From positions 1 through 19,486 of the forward strand of contig JAFVXC010000013.1 in NCBI GenBank assembly GCA_017501345.1: DNA of 19,486 nucleotides, read 5' to 3'. Each line of letters starts with the position of its first letter. Positions within the stretch are counted from its first letter, which is position 1. This stretch comes from Clostridia bacterium (GTDB lineage: Bacteria; Bacillota_A; Clostridia; Oscillospirales; CAG-272). The translations under genes were made by a program, and so were the position numbers. The notes beneath the pieces are model-generated. The model was given only the letters and a program-made list of their open reading frames with translations. It did not search any database and had not been told where the DNA came from. Positions 1-8,152 of this stretch are shown in pieces.

Positions 1-457
1 CGGTAACAGATGCGATCTTTTCGGTAATAGTGATTACAACCGTTTCGCCACCAGAGGCTGTGTAAGCTCCATTGTGGGTAGTAGACCCGCCAAGTGCTGT
101 GGCACAACCTTTCGCATCTGTGGCGTTATACCACGTGGATTCGCCATCCGTACTTTGCGGTATAAGTTCTACGACCGAGCCAACGGACAATCCTGTAATG
201 GTTAAATCCGTTTCATTCTCAAAATATACTGTATCGCCTTCGTCTACCTCATACGCGCCTGAATCGGATCTTAGGTAAAAATCCCGGTAACCGTCTTCAG
301 TCTCGCTTTCGCGTCCAAAACTGATCGTAAGAACGGCATCGCCTCCGCCATCGGAACCGCCATCAGAACCACCATTTCCTTGCAAAAGCTCCTCGATCTT
401 CCCTTTGATCGCACTCAAGCGGGAATTGTGTTCAGCAAGCGTTTCTTTGTTTGACAT
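1..457 (-). CDS. Partial tail/fibre-type protein (3' end outside window)
   Basis: The frame is open from an ATG at 455-457 to the left edge, giving 152 visible codons. The site TAAGGAGGTG lies 5 nt upstream and includes the TAA stop of the preceding gene. Visible order: a short amphipathic, coiled-coil-like segment (residues 4-26), a Gly/Ser/Asp linker (about 28-40), then a beta-rich domain starting AVLTISF and containing DTVYFE and VGSVVE. This domain matches the C-terminal domain of the neighbouring 261-aa protein (AVLTVNF, DTAYFE, VGSVVE), so the two are paralogues. If the match continues, about ten residues are missing beyond the edge. It is the last tail gene visible and probably a virion-surface or receptor-binding accessory. 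No enzyme motif is seen. The reading frame is certain; the role is inferred from position and linker architecture. Confidence 0.8.
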   Translation of the reverse strand, partial: MSNKETLAEHNSRLSAIKGKIEELLQGNGGSDGGSDGGGDAVLTISFGRESETEDGYRDFYLRSDSGAYEVDEGDTVYFENETDLTITGLSVGSVVELIPQSTDGESTWYNATDAKGCATALGGSTTHNGAYTASGGETVVITITEKIASVT

Positions 458-469
458 ACACGCACCTCC

Positions 470-1255
470 TTACCCGTAAATGTCGTATAGCGTAACAGAA
501 GCGTCCGACTCAGTAACAGTGATACGGAAGCAAGCAATTTGCTCTCCGTACTCATCATCAACATAAAATCTCTCCACATCAACACCTTGTGCATCCCTAT
601 ACGATCTCCCGTACTCGTACCATTCGGCGTATATAATTTCTACAACAGAGCCTACGGCACACGGAATTTCAAGAGACGATACAATCTCAAAATAAGCTGT
701 ATCGGCACCGTCCACAGTATACGAGCCTGTCTCATCTGACGGCTCATATACCATTTCGCCGTCCGAATTTTCCCAGTCCTCATATTCACTAGCGAAATTG
801 ACAGTAAGTACGGCAGATTCTCCGCCTGATCCACCACCCGAATCGCTTCCACTGTCTCCGTTTTCTTCAAGCATCGCCTCGATCTCTGTCAGCAGCGCAT
901 CCTGCTCCGAAAGCTCTGCGGTGAGGTCCTCTGAGGTGCCGCCATCCGCTGCCTCCACGTTGACCGTCACCTTCGAGAAATGCTTCCCCACAGGCGGCGT
1001 GTATTCGCCGTTCGATGTCGCCGCGAGTGCTTCGGCGGGCGTCTCATACGAACCGACAACACCGGCGATCGTCACGCCTTTTTTGATGTTTTCAGGCTGA
1101 AATGTCGCCGGTTTTTTGACCGTTGCCTTGTCGAGAACCTTCCCCGCACTCGGAGTGATCACCTGATCGCCATTCTTCATATGGAGGTCAACCGCAATGC
1201 TCTCGGATTCGACATTGTTCACAACGGTCTTTTTGAGGATCGGATTTATGATCAT
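470..1255 (-). CDS. Tail fibre-like protein, modular, Gly/Ser linker
   Basis: 261 aa. The ATG at 1253-1255 is preceded by AAGGAG, which overlaps the TAA stop of the spike gene. The N-terminal half carries short repeats common in Clostridia phage tail proteins: KKGVTIAGVVGSYE around residues 58-71 and the related YTPPVGKHFSKVTVNV around 85-100. A heptad-like helix (about 108-132) and a linker GDSGSDSGGGSGGE follow. The C-terminal 115 residues form a beta-rich module shared with the next gene. No catalytic motif is visible. It is probably an accessory tail or fibre protein at the tail tip, with the helix possibly trimerising and the C-terminal module exposed. Alternatives are a decoration protein or a baseplate appendage. 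The reading frame is certain and tail assignment is likely; the exact role is unknown. Confidence 0.75.
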   Translation of the reverse strand: MIINPILKKTVVNNVESESIAVDLHMKNGDQVITPSAGKVLDKATVKKPATFQPENIKKGVTIAGVVGSYETPAEALAATSNGEYTPPVGKHFSKVTVNVEAADGGTSEDLTAELSEQDALLTEIEAMLEENGDSGSDSGGGSGGESAVLTVNFASEYEDWENSDGEMVYEPSDETGSYTVDGADTAYFEIVSSLEIPCAVGSVVEIIYAEWYEYGRSYRDAQGVDVERFYVDDEYGEQIACFRITVTESDASVTLYDIYG

Positions 1256-1264
1256 ACGTACTCC

Positions 1265-2707
1265 TTAATACTTGATGTGGACGTGCGCGACCGCGTTTGG
1301 TGTGAGCGTATGCGATCCCGATGCAGTGAACACCAGCCCGCCCGGCTTTATCTCCGAAAGGAACGCGATGTAGGGGGTGGCTTCCTGGTTATCGACGAAG
1401 ATCGCTCCGCCGAGGATGCCTTCTCCTTCTACCCGTCCAACGCTGTTGCTCATATTGATTGCAAATTTGTCGCTCGTAGCGGAGTATCCGGGATAGGTTC
1501 CGATTACCTCGAAAAACGAGTTCGACCTTTTGTCGTCATAAGAATTGCCGCAGTGACAATACCAACGAAGGTCTCCCTCTTTGTGATATATCAAGTCGGT
1601 ATCAATCGGAAGTCTGTTCCACGCGCTTCCGTAATACGTACAGTTCGTGAAGTCAAAAAGGCTTAAATACGTATCGGGACGATGGTAGAAACGGCATTCG
1701 TGAATGTTTACTGCAACGTGACTATATTCATATCCATCGTGAAAAGCAAACGGCTCATAATCAGCGCTTTCGTGCCGAATATAGCACTTGTCAATATTAA
1801 ACACCGCAAAAGGCACGGTATTTATATCGGACGTTGGAAGATCAATCAACCAGCCGCTTGCGTCGCTATTCGAATAAATGAAATTATTTTCAAGCGTCCA
1901 ATCTGCACCATAGCACGCACTTAAGATTTCGAACAATTTTTCATTGTTTTCAAGATACGAATCACGTACGACAAAAACACGCTGATCTTTCGTATGGAAG
2001 CCTACGGAATTACGTTCGATATCGCATTCCGAAAACACAACGTTCGAGCCCGTTTTTTCATTAAAAAACGCATATCCGTTATACTGCATAGAACAGCCTC
2101 GGAAGGTAATATTGTTAAAACTATCAGCAGAACAATATACCGCATACGAATTATTATTAAATTCGCAACGATCGAAAACATTGATCCAAGAATTACCGCT
2201 CGAAGAAAACGCCTTTTCAAAATAATCGGCAAGAATACGCGAAAAGGTGCAATATGAATATTTACCATTGATCGCGATACCCGTATTGTCTTTCGTTCTA
2301 CAAGTCAAACCGATGTCGGATACGTGGAGGCGATACACGACCGATGATCCCGAATCAATAAACCCATTATCACATATGATTCCTGTGACACCTACACCCG
2401 CGCCTTTGATCGCGTGAATCCCGTTAGCGATCGTCAATGGGGCCGAAATATAGTAACGCCCCGCAGGAATGTAGACGTATGCGGGCCCCGTAGCAAACAT
2501 TTTCACAAACGCCTCATAGTCGTCCGTTTCTCCATCACCGACAGCACCGTACATCTGCGGGGTCACATAATCGGCAGCAGCACCAACGATAGGACCGCCT
2601 TCGCCTTCTTCGCCTCCCTCTCCGCCGAGCAAGCCGCGAACGTGTCTGTCACCGATGTCGTGCTTCGATCCATCGGGCATTATCACTCCAAAAATAGTAT
2701 TATCCAT
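1265..2707 (-). CDS. Tail spike with pectate-lyase-like right-handed beta-helix
   Basis: 480 aa, ATG at 2705-2707 after TAAGGAGGAC, which contains the stop of the upstream gene. Residues 1-28 form a short N-terminal anchor, followed by a Gly/Glu linker (GGEGGEEGEGG). From about residue 48 comes the signature VTPQMYGAVGDGETDDYEAF, the calling card of the pectate_lyase_3/GH28-type beta-helix of phage tail spikes (the 'GAVGDG..DD' loop). PAGRYYIS and 'IKGAGVGVTGI' follow, then serial N-rich beta-helix coils (about 130-300; for example FNNITFRGC, NVVFSECDIERN, ENNFIYSN). The C-terminal 80 residues look like a separate beta domain. In this family the helix binds or cleaves surface polysaccharide; catalytic acidic residues cannot be assigned with confidence here. 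It is probably the main receptor-recognition or depolymerase component. Confidence 0.85.
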   Translation of the reverse strand: MDNTIFGVIMPDGSKHDIGDRHVRGLLGGEGGEEGEGGPIVGAAADYVTPQMYGAVGDGETDDYEAFVKMFATGPAYVYIPAGRYYISAPLTIANGIHAIKGAGVGVTGIICDNGFIDSGSSVVYRLHVSDIGLTCRTKDNTGIAINGKYSYCTFSRILADYFEKAFSSSGNSWINVFDRCEFNNNSYAVYCSADSFNNITFRGCSMQYNGYAFFNEKTGSNVVFSECDIERNSVGFHTKDQRVFVVRDSYLENNEKLFEILSACYGADWTLENNFIYSNSDASGWLIDLPTSDINTVPFAVFNIDKCYIRHESADYEPFAFHDGYEYSHVAVNIHECRFYHRPDTYLSLFDFTNCTYYGSAWNRLPIDTDLIYHKEGDLRWYCHCGNSYDDKRSNSFFEVIGTYPGYSATSDKFAINMSNSVGRVEGEGILGGAIFVDNQEATPYIAFLSEIKPGGLVFTASGSHTLTPNAVAHVHIKY

Positions 2708-2717
2708 TTTGTCCTCC

Positions 2718-3518
2718 TTAGGAAAGTACCAGGTATCCGTCGGACACCGTTATAACTGCATCACCGAGCACGAGGTATCCGTCACGGATGTGCGGCCTCA
2801 GGCTCTCACTTTCGTTCGTTTTCGGATCGTTCATCACGATCGCGTAAACTCTCAGATCGGATGCGGGCTCTTTTTCGCAGGTGAAGTCGAGCTCTCCCTC
2901 GCGCTGTCCCGTACACACGATACCGCTTTCGATATATTCCTCCGCTTCGCTCGGAACGTAACTGATCGAGATCACGCTGTCCGCCTGCACCTCGGGAACC
3001 AATACACTCGCGTTTTTATCACGCCAAGCCGTCTTCCCGATCACCACCTCGACGGGTGTGCTGGTCATTACATCTCCGACCGTCTTTGCAAGCCCGAATA
3101 CGTTACCGTTGACCTTTGCGAGGAGTGCGTAGATTTGATTCATTGAATATTGAGACAGATCTGCGGCAGAATCGGGTATATTCGTATCAACGCCCGGAAG
3201 TACGTTGATGCTTCCGCTTTCGCTCGAGACACTCTCGCCATCTCCACCTACAAACTCAAGGCTGTACAGGAGCCGTCCCGCAAGAGCCGTCACCTTGTCA
3301 GGGATCGTTCCTGTAAAGATGGCTCCCTCGCCGTCCGTGGTGAGCGTTGGGGTCATAACGATATCGTCAAGCCATTCCTCGGAAGGGGGCTTTAGCCGCA
3401 GGATGCACGTCGTATTCACAAACGGCGCGACGACCGTCACGAGGTGCTCAAACGAGCCCTGCTTTATGTGCGAGGGGATGCTCTTCACATCCCCATTTCT
3501 TTGAACCGAAAATACCAA
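2718..3518 (-). CDS. Baseplate/BppU-like tail protein
   Basis: 266 aa starting at TTG (3516-3518). The start is supported by AGAGGTGATACC directly upstream, whose TGA is the stop of the hub gene. No ATG or GTG lies as well placed. The N-terminal 110 residues form a beta-sandwich-like region with VTVVAPFVNTTCILRLKPP and 'GRLLYSLEFVGGDGESVSSESGSINVLPGV'-type strands, resembling the N-terminal domain of BppU-family baseplate upper proteins. A short helical segment (about 122-150) follows, then a beta domain that reads like an Ig-like module. The last 25 residues repeat DGYLVL twice, encoded by an 11-bp direct repeat (2731-2741 and 2773-2783). Its place between hub and spike suggests an adaptor connecting spike to baseplate. 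The family match is from pattern memory only. Confidence 0.6.
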   Translation of the reverse strand: MVFSVQRNGDVKSIPSHIKQGSFEHLVTVVAPFVNTTCILRLKPPSEEWLDDIVMTPTLTTDGEGAIFTGTIPDKVTALAGRLLYSLEFVGGDGESVSSESGSINVLPGVDTNIPDSAADLSQYSMNQIYALLAKVNGNVFGLAKTVGDVMTSTPVEVVIGKTAWRDKNASVLVPEVQADSVISISYVPSEAEEYIESGIVCTGQREGELDFTCEKEPASDLRVYAIVMNDPKTNESESLRPHIRDGYLVLGDAVITVSDGYLVLS

Positions 3519-3522
3519 GGTA

Positions 3523-6339
3523 TCACCTCTTTCTCCGAATATTGATATAGATCACTCCCGGTTTCTCCGAGGAGTTCTTGCCAATCAAAAACTCATTTCC
3601 GCGAATGATCGCCCACGACTTGAAGGACGCAGGGGGAATACCGATCATTGTGACCATTGCCGGGTTTGATGCAGTGTAAGAAAGCTCAAGGGACCTTATC
3701 GCTCCGCGGGTGTCCGAGATTCCCGTGAGCTGATTGATTCTGCGATTGAAAAAGTACATCCTCGCACCCACAAGCCCTTCGGCTGAAGAGACGAGCGGTA
3801 TGCTTCTTGCAAGCGCCGAGCCTATGATGAATCCGTCGCTTGACACGAGGTGCAGCTGATAGGAGACGTTCCCCGCGTCTGCGGAATCCTTGTGCCAGAT
3901 CAGCGGATGATCTCCAAGCGACACAAGGGGCGCACCGAGCGACACAAGGGGCGCACCCACATCGGGTACGTTGTGCGCAACGTCAAGTCGAGCTGTCTCA
4001 TCCGTCGACATCGACGCCGAATTGTGAAGCGAGAAAAACAGCTTGTGCGCCTTCGAGTAAAAACGATCTCCGTACGGGACATCCTTCTGCAGTCTGTACT
4101 TGGCACCCTTAACAGGTGCCTCCTCCGACGTTTTTCCTGCGGAATAGTTATCGAGGAAACGGAAGCCGAAGTAAAGGCAGTTGCCGATCGAGTACGATAC
4201 AACGGGCAGGATCACACCGTCCCTTGTGAGCTCCTTCCCGTCCTCGTCAAAGGTCTGAACCTTCGCTACGGATATTCGAGGTATGCTTGTGGGATCTACG
4301 ATGCTTTTTGCGATGATACCGGCCACAGAGCTCGATGCTGCTGTGTTCGTTTCCTCGCTTTTTCGGGTGCAAATGTCGCAAAATTCTTCGATAACCGTGA
4401 AGCGCTCCTCGCCGCTCGGGATCTCATATTGACGGATCAGGTTATTGACATCCGCATATGCGCCGAGCTCGTTATAACCCGTCGACAGCGCAATCTGCGA
4501 CACACAAAAATCCTTGTAGATCCTTGTAGTGACGGAGGAGATATAATTTTCATCGTCGTAGAGAAGCCCCGCCTTCGGAACGTCGGAATATTTGCGGAAC
4601 ATCCACATCGTACTCGTCGAGGTGGTTCCCATCATCGCGATCTGGCCGCGAAGATTTTCACCGAACGCTCTTGCAGAGAGCTTGTTCGCACTTTGGTTGT
4701 ACGCCATCACGAGCTCGGTGTCACCGTCATACGTAACGCGGTGCTGTCTCACTCGAGCGGAGACCGTAGTCACGTAAGAGATCTCAAAGCACATATCGGG
4801 GTAATCGTCCGACACTGCCTGCGCCGAGATCCCTGCCTTTGCCGCGATGATATTGACGATGGCAGGTCTCTTGAATGCGTCGATCATTGCGCTTCCGCTA
4901 TCATCCGAACGGTACCAAAGCCCCGATATATGGTTACTTCCCTGCGTATAATACAGCGCATACGTTTTGCTTTCCGGGAACCCTCCCGAATAGCTCGACA
5001 GAAGATCGTATTCGTTCTTCTCGAACACATAAGGCGTGATCACACCCGAGATCGCGGTACCGTCATTCTTTTTGAACAGGTACCGCAGAGAGGTCACCTT
5101 TTCGATCGGAAACGATGTGGCAATGATCCCGCTCTCGTCCTTGATCCTCGCGGTCTCTGCGACCGTTCGGAGGGATGTCTCGCCCCCCGCAAAGGGCTCT
5201 GTGATCGTTCCTGTCGAGATATCGTCCGTGTCGATCAGGTTGCCGACGTTCGCTTCAAGCGCGGCGGTGTAATCCGCCATATTGAAGGAATCGGTGTACC
5301 CAAAGATCCGCCCGTTCGACAAATCGGCGTATTCACTCCCGCCGAGCTCGTCAAAATAAAGATCATTTCCCTCGATGTGCGGAATCGCGTGAACGATCCT
5401 GCCGATCTCTCGAAGGTTTTCCCAAAGAGACCGCCCGTTCGAAAAAGACAGCTGCGGAGGAGCGAGCGTACTTCTGAAGATCTCTGCCTGCTCCTCGGTG
5501 CGATACCGCAAGGTAAATCGAGGTGTGTCAAGCCCTTCGCGGAGGGGTTCGGAAACATATAGGAGAATATTTACAACATCTTCGATGGTGTAGGTTTTTC
5601 CGACTCCATTTTCCTCTATGACATATATAGGAACATCGTATCTTATCCCGCCATCCTTATCAGGATAAATCCTCACGATATAGCACCCGGTACTGTACGG
5701 AGTGTCAACAGTGATAGGCTTTGCGAGGTCTATCGTCCCGGTGTCCGCTTCATATAAAACCTCTTCCGAGGATGCGCCGAGAAAATCTGCATAAAGCACT
5801 TGTACAATTCCATGAAGATAATCGGGTATCAATATAAACCCGAGGACCTCACAGCTTCCCTCGTCAGGCGAGTATACCCCGTTCATCGGTATCGTCAATG
5901 AGCCCGTGTACGGTATAGGGGAAAACAAAAGATCATTTGGAACGACTCCCGCTCCCAAGATTTTAGCTTGGTCAAAATCAAATTTTGTGTATGTCGCCAG
6001 CGTCTTTCCGTCCGCGTAATTCTTCACAAGCGGCTGTGTAAACGTCTTCGCCTCGCAGATGATGCGCTCCGAGATCTTCGTCTCTTCGATCAGGGTGAGC
6101 TCGTGGTTATATCGTTTTCTGCCGAATATCTCCTTTACGTTGTCAACTGCGACAAAGTAGTGCGTGATCTCTCCGTCTTCCTCGAAAACCGCGGACGCAA
6201 AGGGTTTTATGGGTGTCTTGTCACGCATATGCACCAGCTGAACGATCGCAGTATCAAGCTCCTCGTTCAGCGTTCTTTGCGTCGTTACCGGGAGAGATAG
6301 GTATTTGGAGTAATCCACTCCACCGATTTCGATTCTCAC
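3523..6339 (-). CDS. Tail hub / tail-associated (Tal-like) protein
   Basis: 938 aa, the largest gene here. It starts at GTG (6337-6339) with GGGAGG 6 nt upstream, and the start overlaps the preceding stop as GTGA. The N-terminus (MRIEIGGVDYSKYLSLPVTT) and residues 60-110, including FVAVDNVKEI and RYNHELTLIEETKISER, have the look of gp44/gp27-like hub domains of Clostridia siphophage Tal proteins, where 'HELTLIEPTK' is recurrent. A long beta-rich body follows, and the C-terminus is an exposed-looking beta region. Around residues 794-814 an in-frame 21-bp tandem repeat gives GAPLVSL twice. No peptidase or lysozyme signature is seen, so it is probably structural. It should close the tail tube and carry the BppU-like protein and spike. 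A separate Dit gene is not visible; its role may be absorbed here or in the 439-aa protein. Confidence 0.7.
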   Translation of the reverse strand: MRIEIGGVDYSKYLSLPVTTQRTLNEELDTAIVQLVHMRDKTPIKPFASAVFEEDGEITHYFVAVDNVKEIFGRKRYNHELTLIEETKISERIICEAKTFTQPLVKNYADGKTLATYTKFDFDQAKILGAGVVPNDLLFSPIPYTGSLTIPMNGVYSPDEGSCEVLGFILIPDYLHGIVQVLYADFLGASSEEVLYEADTGTIDLAKPITVDTPYSTGCYIVRIYPDKDGGIRYDVPIYVIEENGVGKTYTIEDVVNILLYVSEPLREGLDTPRFTLRYRTEEQAEIFRSTLAPPQLSFSNGRSLWENLREIGRIVHAIPHIEGNDLYFDELGGSEYADLSNGRIFGYTDSFNMADYTAALEANVGNLIDTDDISTGTITEPFAGGETSLRTVAETARIKDESGIIATSFPIEKVTSLRYLFKKNDGTAISGVITPYVFEKNEYDLLSSYSGGFPESKTYALYYTQGSNHISGLWYRSDDSGSAMIDAFKRPAIVNIIAAKAGISAQAVSDDYPDMCFEISYVTTVSARVRQHRVTYDGDTELVMAYNQSANKLSARAFGENLRGQIAMMGTTSTSTMWMFRKYSDVPKAGLLYDDENYISSVTTRIYKDFCVSQIALSTGYNELGAYADVNNLIRQYEIPSGEERFTVIEEFCDICTRKSEETNTAASSSVAGIIAKSIVDPTSIPRISVAKVQTFDEDGKELTRDGVILPVVSYSIGNCLYFGFRFLDNYSAGKTSEEAPVKGAKYRLQKDVPYGDRFYSKAHKLFFSLHNSASMSTDETARLDVAHNVPDVGAPLVSLGAPLVSLGDHPLIWHKDSADAGNVSYQLHLVSSDGFIIGSALARSIPLVSSAEGLVGARMYFFNRRINQLTGISDTRGAIRSLELSYTASNPAMVTMIGIPPASFKSWAIIRGNEFLIGKNSSEKPGVIYINIRRKR
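3917..3958. repeat. Tandem 21-bp repeat inside the hub gene (2 copies)
   Basis: The unit AGCGACACAAGGGGCGCACC plus one base occurs twice head to tail (3917-3937, 3938-3958). The copies differ only at the final base. The unit length keeps frame and encodes GAPLVSL twice in the hub protein, followed by the related GDHPLIW. It looks like a recent slippage or unequal-recombination duplication. Confidence 0.9.
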
Positions 6340-6833
6340 GCAATGCCTCCCGTTCTTGACCGATTCACGGATAGTCCCGCTCTCGACCTCTTGAGGGCGA
6401 TGTTCTCATCCTCGATGCGCCTCTGATTCGCAATCGTTGCGAGGTTCTGCTGAACCGATATGATCGACTGAAGCGCCGTCATACCGGCCGCAATAGCCGC
6501 TGCAGGCAGACCGCCTGTAATAGCTGCCATACCGATTCCGGATAAGCCTCCGACGACGCCGGACACAGCCTGTGCTTTTCGCTGAAGCTCGTCACTTCCT
6601 GTAGTCATAGAAATCTGACTGATACCAAAGTTAACTGCCTGCGTAATGTAAGGAGTGATCTGATTCACAGCAACAAGACCGAGCGCGAGCGCACCCTTGT
6701 CCTGTTTCTTCTTTGCCTTTTCGGGTGTCGGCGTGTTATCGGGCCGTTCTCCCCCGGGAAAGGATACGGGCGCATCCCCCTCTCCTCCGTCCGTGGCGTT
6801 CTCGATGATCACTCTGTATTCAACGTTTGCCAT
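6336..6833 (-). CDS. Small hydrophobic tail protein, candidate minimal tape measure
   Basis: 165 aa. The ATG at 6831-6833 overlaps the upstream stop as TAATG, with GGAGGTG 5 nt before it. The N-terminal 45 residues are polar and disordered-looking (Gly/Pro/Asp, then KAKKKQDKG). Residues 47-75 are amphipathic. Residues 89-125 are strongly hydrophobic and Ala/Gly-rich (SGVVGGLSGIGMAAITGG and onward). The C-terminus is a charged helix with IANQRRIEDENIALKRSRAG. It occupies the slot directly before the hub where a tape measure normally sits, and no other candidate exists in the tail block. Tape measures usually exceed 500 aa and contain hydrophobic segments. At roughly 0.15 nm per residue this one would specify at most about 25 nm. 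Alternatives are an ejection (pore) protein or a tail chaperone-like protein. The gene is certain; the role is inferred. Confidence 0.6.
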   Translation of the reverse strand: MANVEYRVIIENATDGGEGDAPVSFPGGERPDNTPTPEKAKKKQDKGALALGLVAVNQITPYITQAVNFGISQISMTTGSDELQRKAQAVSGVVGGLSGIGMAAITGGLPAAAIAAGMTALQSIISVQQNLATIANQRRIEDENIALKRSRAGLSVNRSRTGGIA

Positions 6834-8152
6834 TACAGCACCTCCACGTCTCTTCGCTTATAGGTGATGCCGATCGCGCCGTCATATACGCTGATAATCT
6901 CCTTGAAGGGGCAAACAAAGGTATAGCCTTTTCTGATACCGAGTGTCCCTCTATCATCGATCGTGGTATCGATCGGATAATAAAGCTTTTGGTTACCTTC
7001 ACCGTTCAGGACAACGCAGATGCGGCCGTCGTGCTTCATAATGCCTTCATAGGTCCTCGACCTTAAATAGTATTTATCCTCCTCAAGGTCAGACGTTCGG
7101 ACCTCTTCGAAATAAAGCCTCGCTCCGTATAGTTTTTTTCGTGCCCTCGGGTTTACGTATCCGTCACCATCGAGATCGAATACGAGGACCGTGTGGACCT
7201 CTTTTCCGTCCGTATAAAAGTGAGGATGCGCGGGATTCTTCTCTGCGGATCCGTCTCCCCAAAACACGACGGCGTTCTCGGGCAGATCGCTGATATCGAG
7301 ATCGCCGAAACGCGCGACGCTACCTTCGACATCCTGCATCCTCCAAAGATCGTTGAAGATCGCGGCGATCTCTGCAACCTCTGCGAGCGACACGTTCAGT
7401 CCCACATTCGTAGGCGGCTGTACGCTGTCTCCGACCGCCATGATCGCCATAAGGCGATATGTACACACTCCCGCCTTCGTTAGTCCCGCGCAAAGCACGC
7501 GGTTTCCTCGGTCGTTTCCGAGGTGCTCGTTGAAGATCTCAGAAAGAAGATCGTTAGTCAGATTCGGGACTGTAAAGTCAATGCCGTATGCGGACATCTC
7601 ACTCGCGGTCGTTCCTCTTCCGTTCTCGTCCGGGTAAACCGACGAGGTGTGCGTCTTGGTCTCCTGAAGAGAGAGGAAAGGAACAATGTGCCCGTCAATC
7701 TCAAGCGAAACGTCGGACGCAGGGAGTCCGTTTTCAATGATCGAATAGGAGATCATCTGCGTGATCGGGAAGACCACGCCATGAGCCCAGCCGATGTCGC
7801 TCTTCTCTCCGACCGTGCAGGTCTGACAGGAATACGTGACCGCGTAACGTTTCCCATCCTCCTCGACGAAGAAGGAAGAACCGCTCATTTCGACGGCAAC
7901 GTCATTGAGATGTGCCTCTGCTTCGTCTACCCGTTGCGGCACAGCAAAAACAGTGAGTTCTGCGGAGAGAATCCCGATAAAGGGCTCCTTCACCGCCGTG
8001 ATCTGAATCGGATTCACAACGAAGATTCCGCCGATCGGGAATACGATATCGTTTCCCTCGCGATACGCTTCGCACAGCTCACTGAAATTCCGCTTCAGCG
8101 GATAGCCGAGTGCGGCTTCATAATGGTCCTTCAGTTTTTCAAGATCAAACAC
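6833..8152 (-). CDS. Composite tail protein (tube/terminator-type), Ig/PKD-like C-terminus
   Basis: 439 aa, starting at GTG (8150-8152) with GGAGGT 10 nt upstream and overlapping the preceding gene by 8 bp. I do not recognise it as a whole. By appearance there are three regions. Residues 1-150 are mixed alpha/beta with strong strands (IVFPIGGIFVVNP, ILSAELTVFAVP). Residues 150-270 (VSLEIDGHIVPFLSLQ to GLNVSLAEV) contain two copies of a strand-rich pattern as in tail tube proteins. Residues 285-330 include VVFWGDGSAEKNPAHPHFYTDG, a PKD/Ig-like 'WGDG...H.Y..G' signature, before a final beta domain. Its position between the head-tail connectors and the small hydrophobic protein is where the tail terminator and tube genes belong, and neither exists separately. 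It may therefore combine those functions. Gene call certain, function tentative. Confidence 0.55.
   Translation of the reverse strand: MFDLEKLKDHYEAALGYPLKRNFSELCEAYREGNDIVFPIGGIFVVNPIQITAVKEPFIGILSAELTVFAVPQRVDEAEAHLNDVAVEMSGSSFFVEEDGKRYAVTYSCQTCTVGEKSDIGWAHGVVFPITQMISYSIIENGLPASDVSLEIDGHIVPFLSLQETKTHTSSVYPDENGRGTTASEMSAYGIDFTVPNLTNDLLSEIFNEHLGNDRGNRVLCAGLTKAGVCTYRLMAIMAVGDSVQPPTNVGLNVSLAEVAEIAAIFNDLWRMQDVEGSVARFGDLDISDLPENAVVFWGDGSAEKNPAHPHFYTDGKEVHTVLVFDLDGDGYVNPRARKKLYGARLYFEEVRTSDLEEDKYYLRSRTYEGIMKHDGRICVVLNGEGNQKLYYPIDTTIDDRGTLGIRKGYTFVCPFKEIISVYDGAIGITYKRRDVEVL

Noticed and set aside
980..1666. Plus-strand reading frame of 228 codons over the fibre and spike genes
   Set aside because: It is Arg-rich antisense translation without start signal; the minus-strand genes here have strong evidence.
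3850..5562. Long plus-strand reading frame of 570 codons opposite the hub gene
   Set aside because: It lies entirely antisense to a gene with a clear start, ribosome binding site and family pattern. The translation is rich in Arg, His, Cys and Ile with no domain, and no ribosome binding site precedes it.
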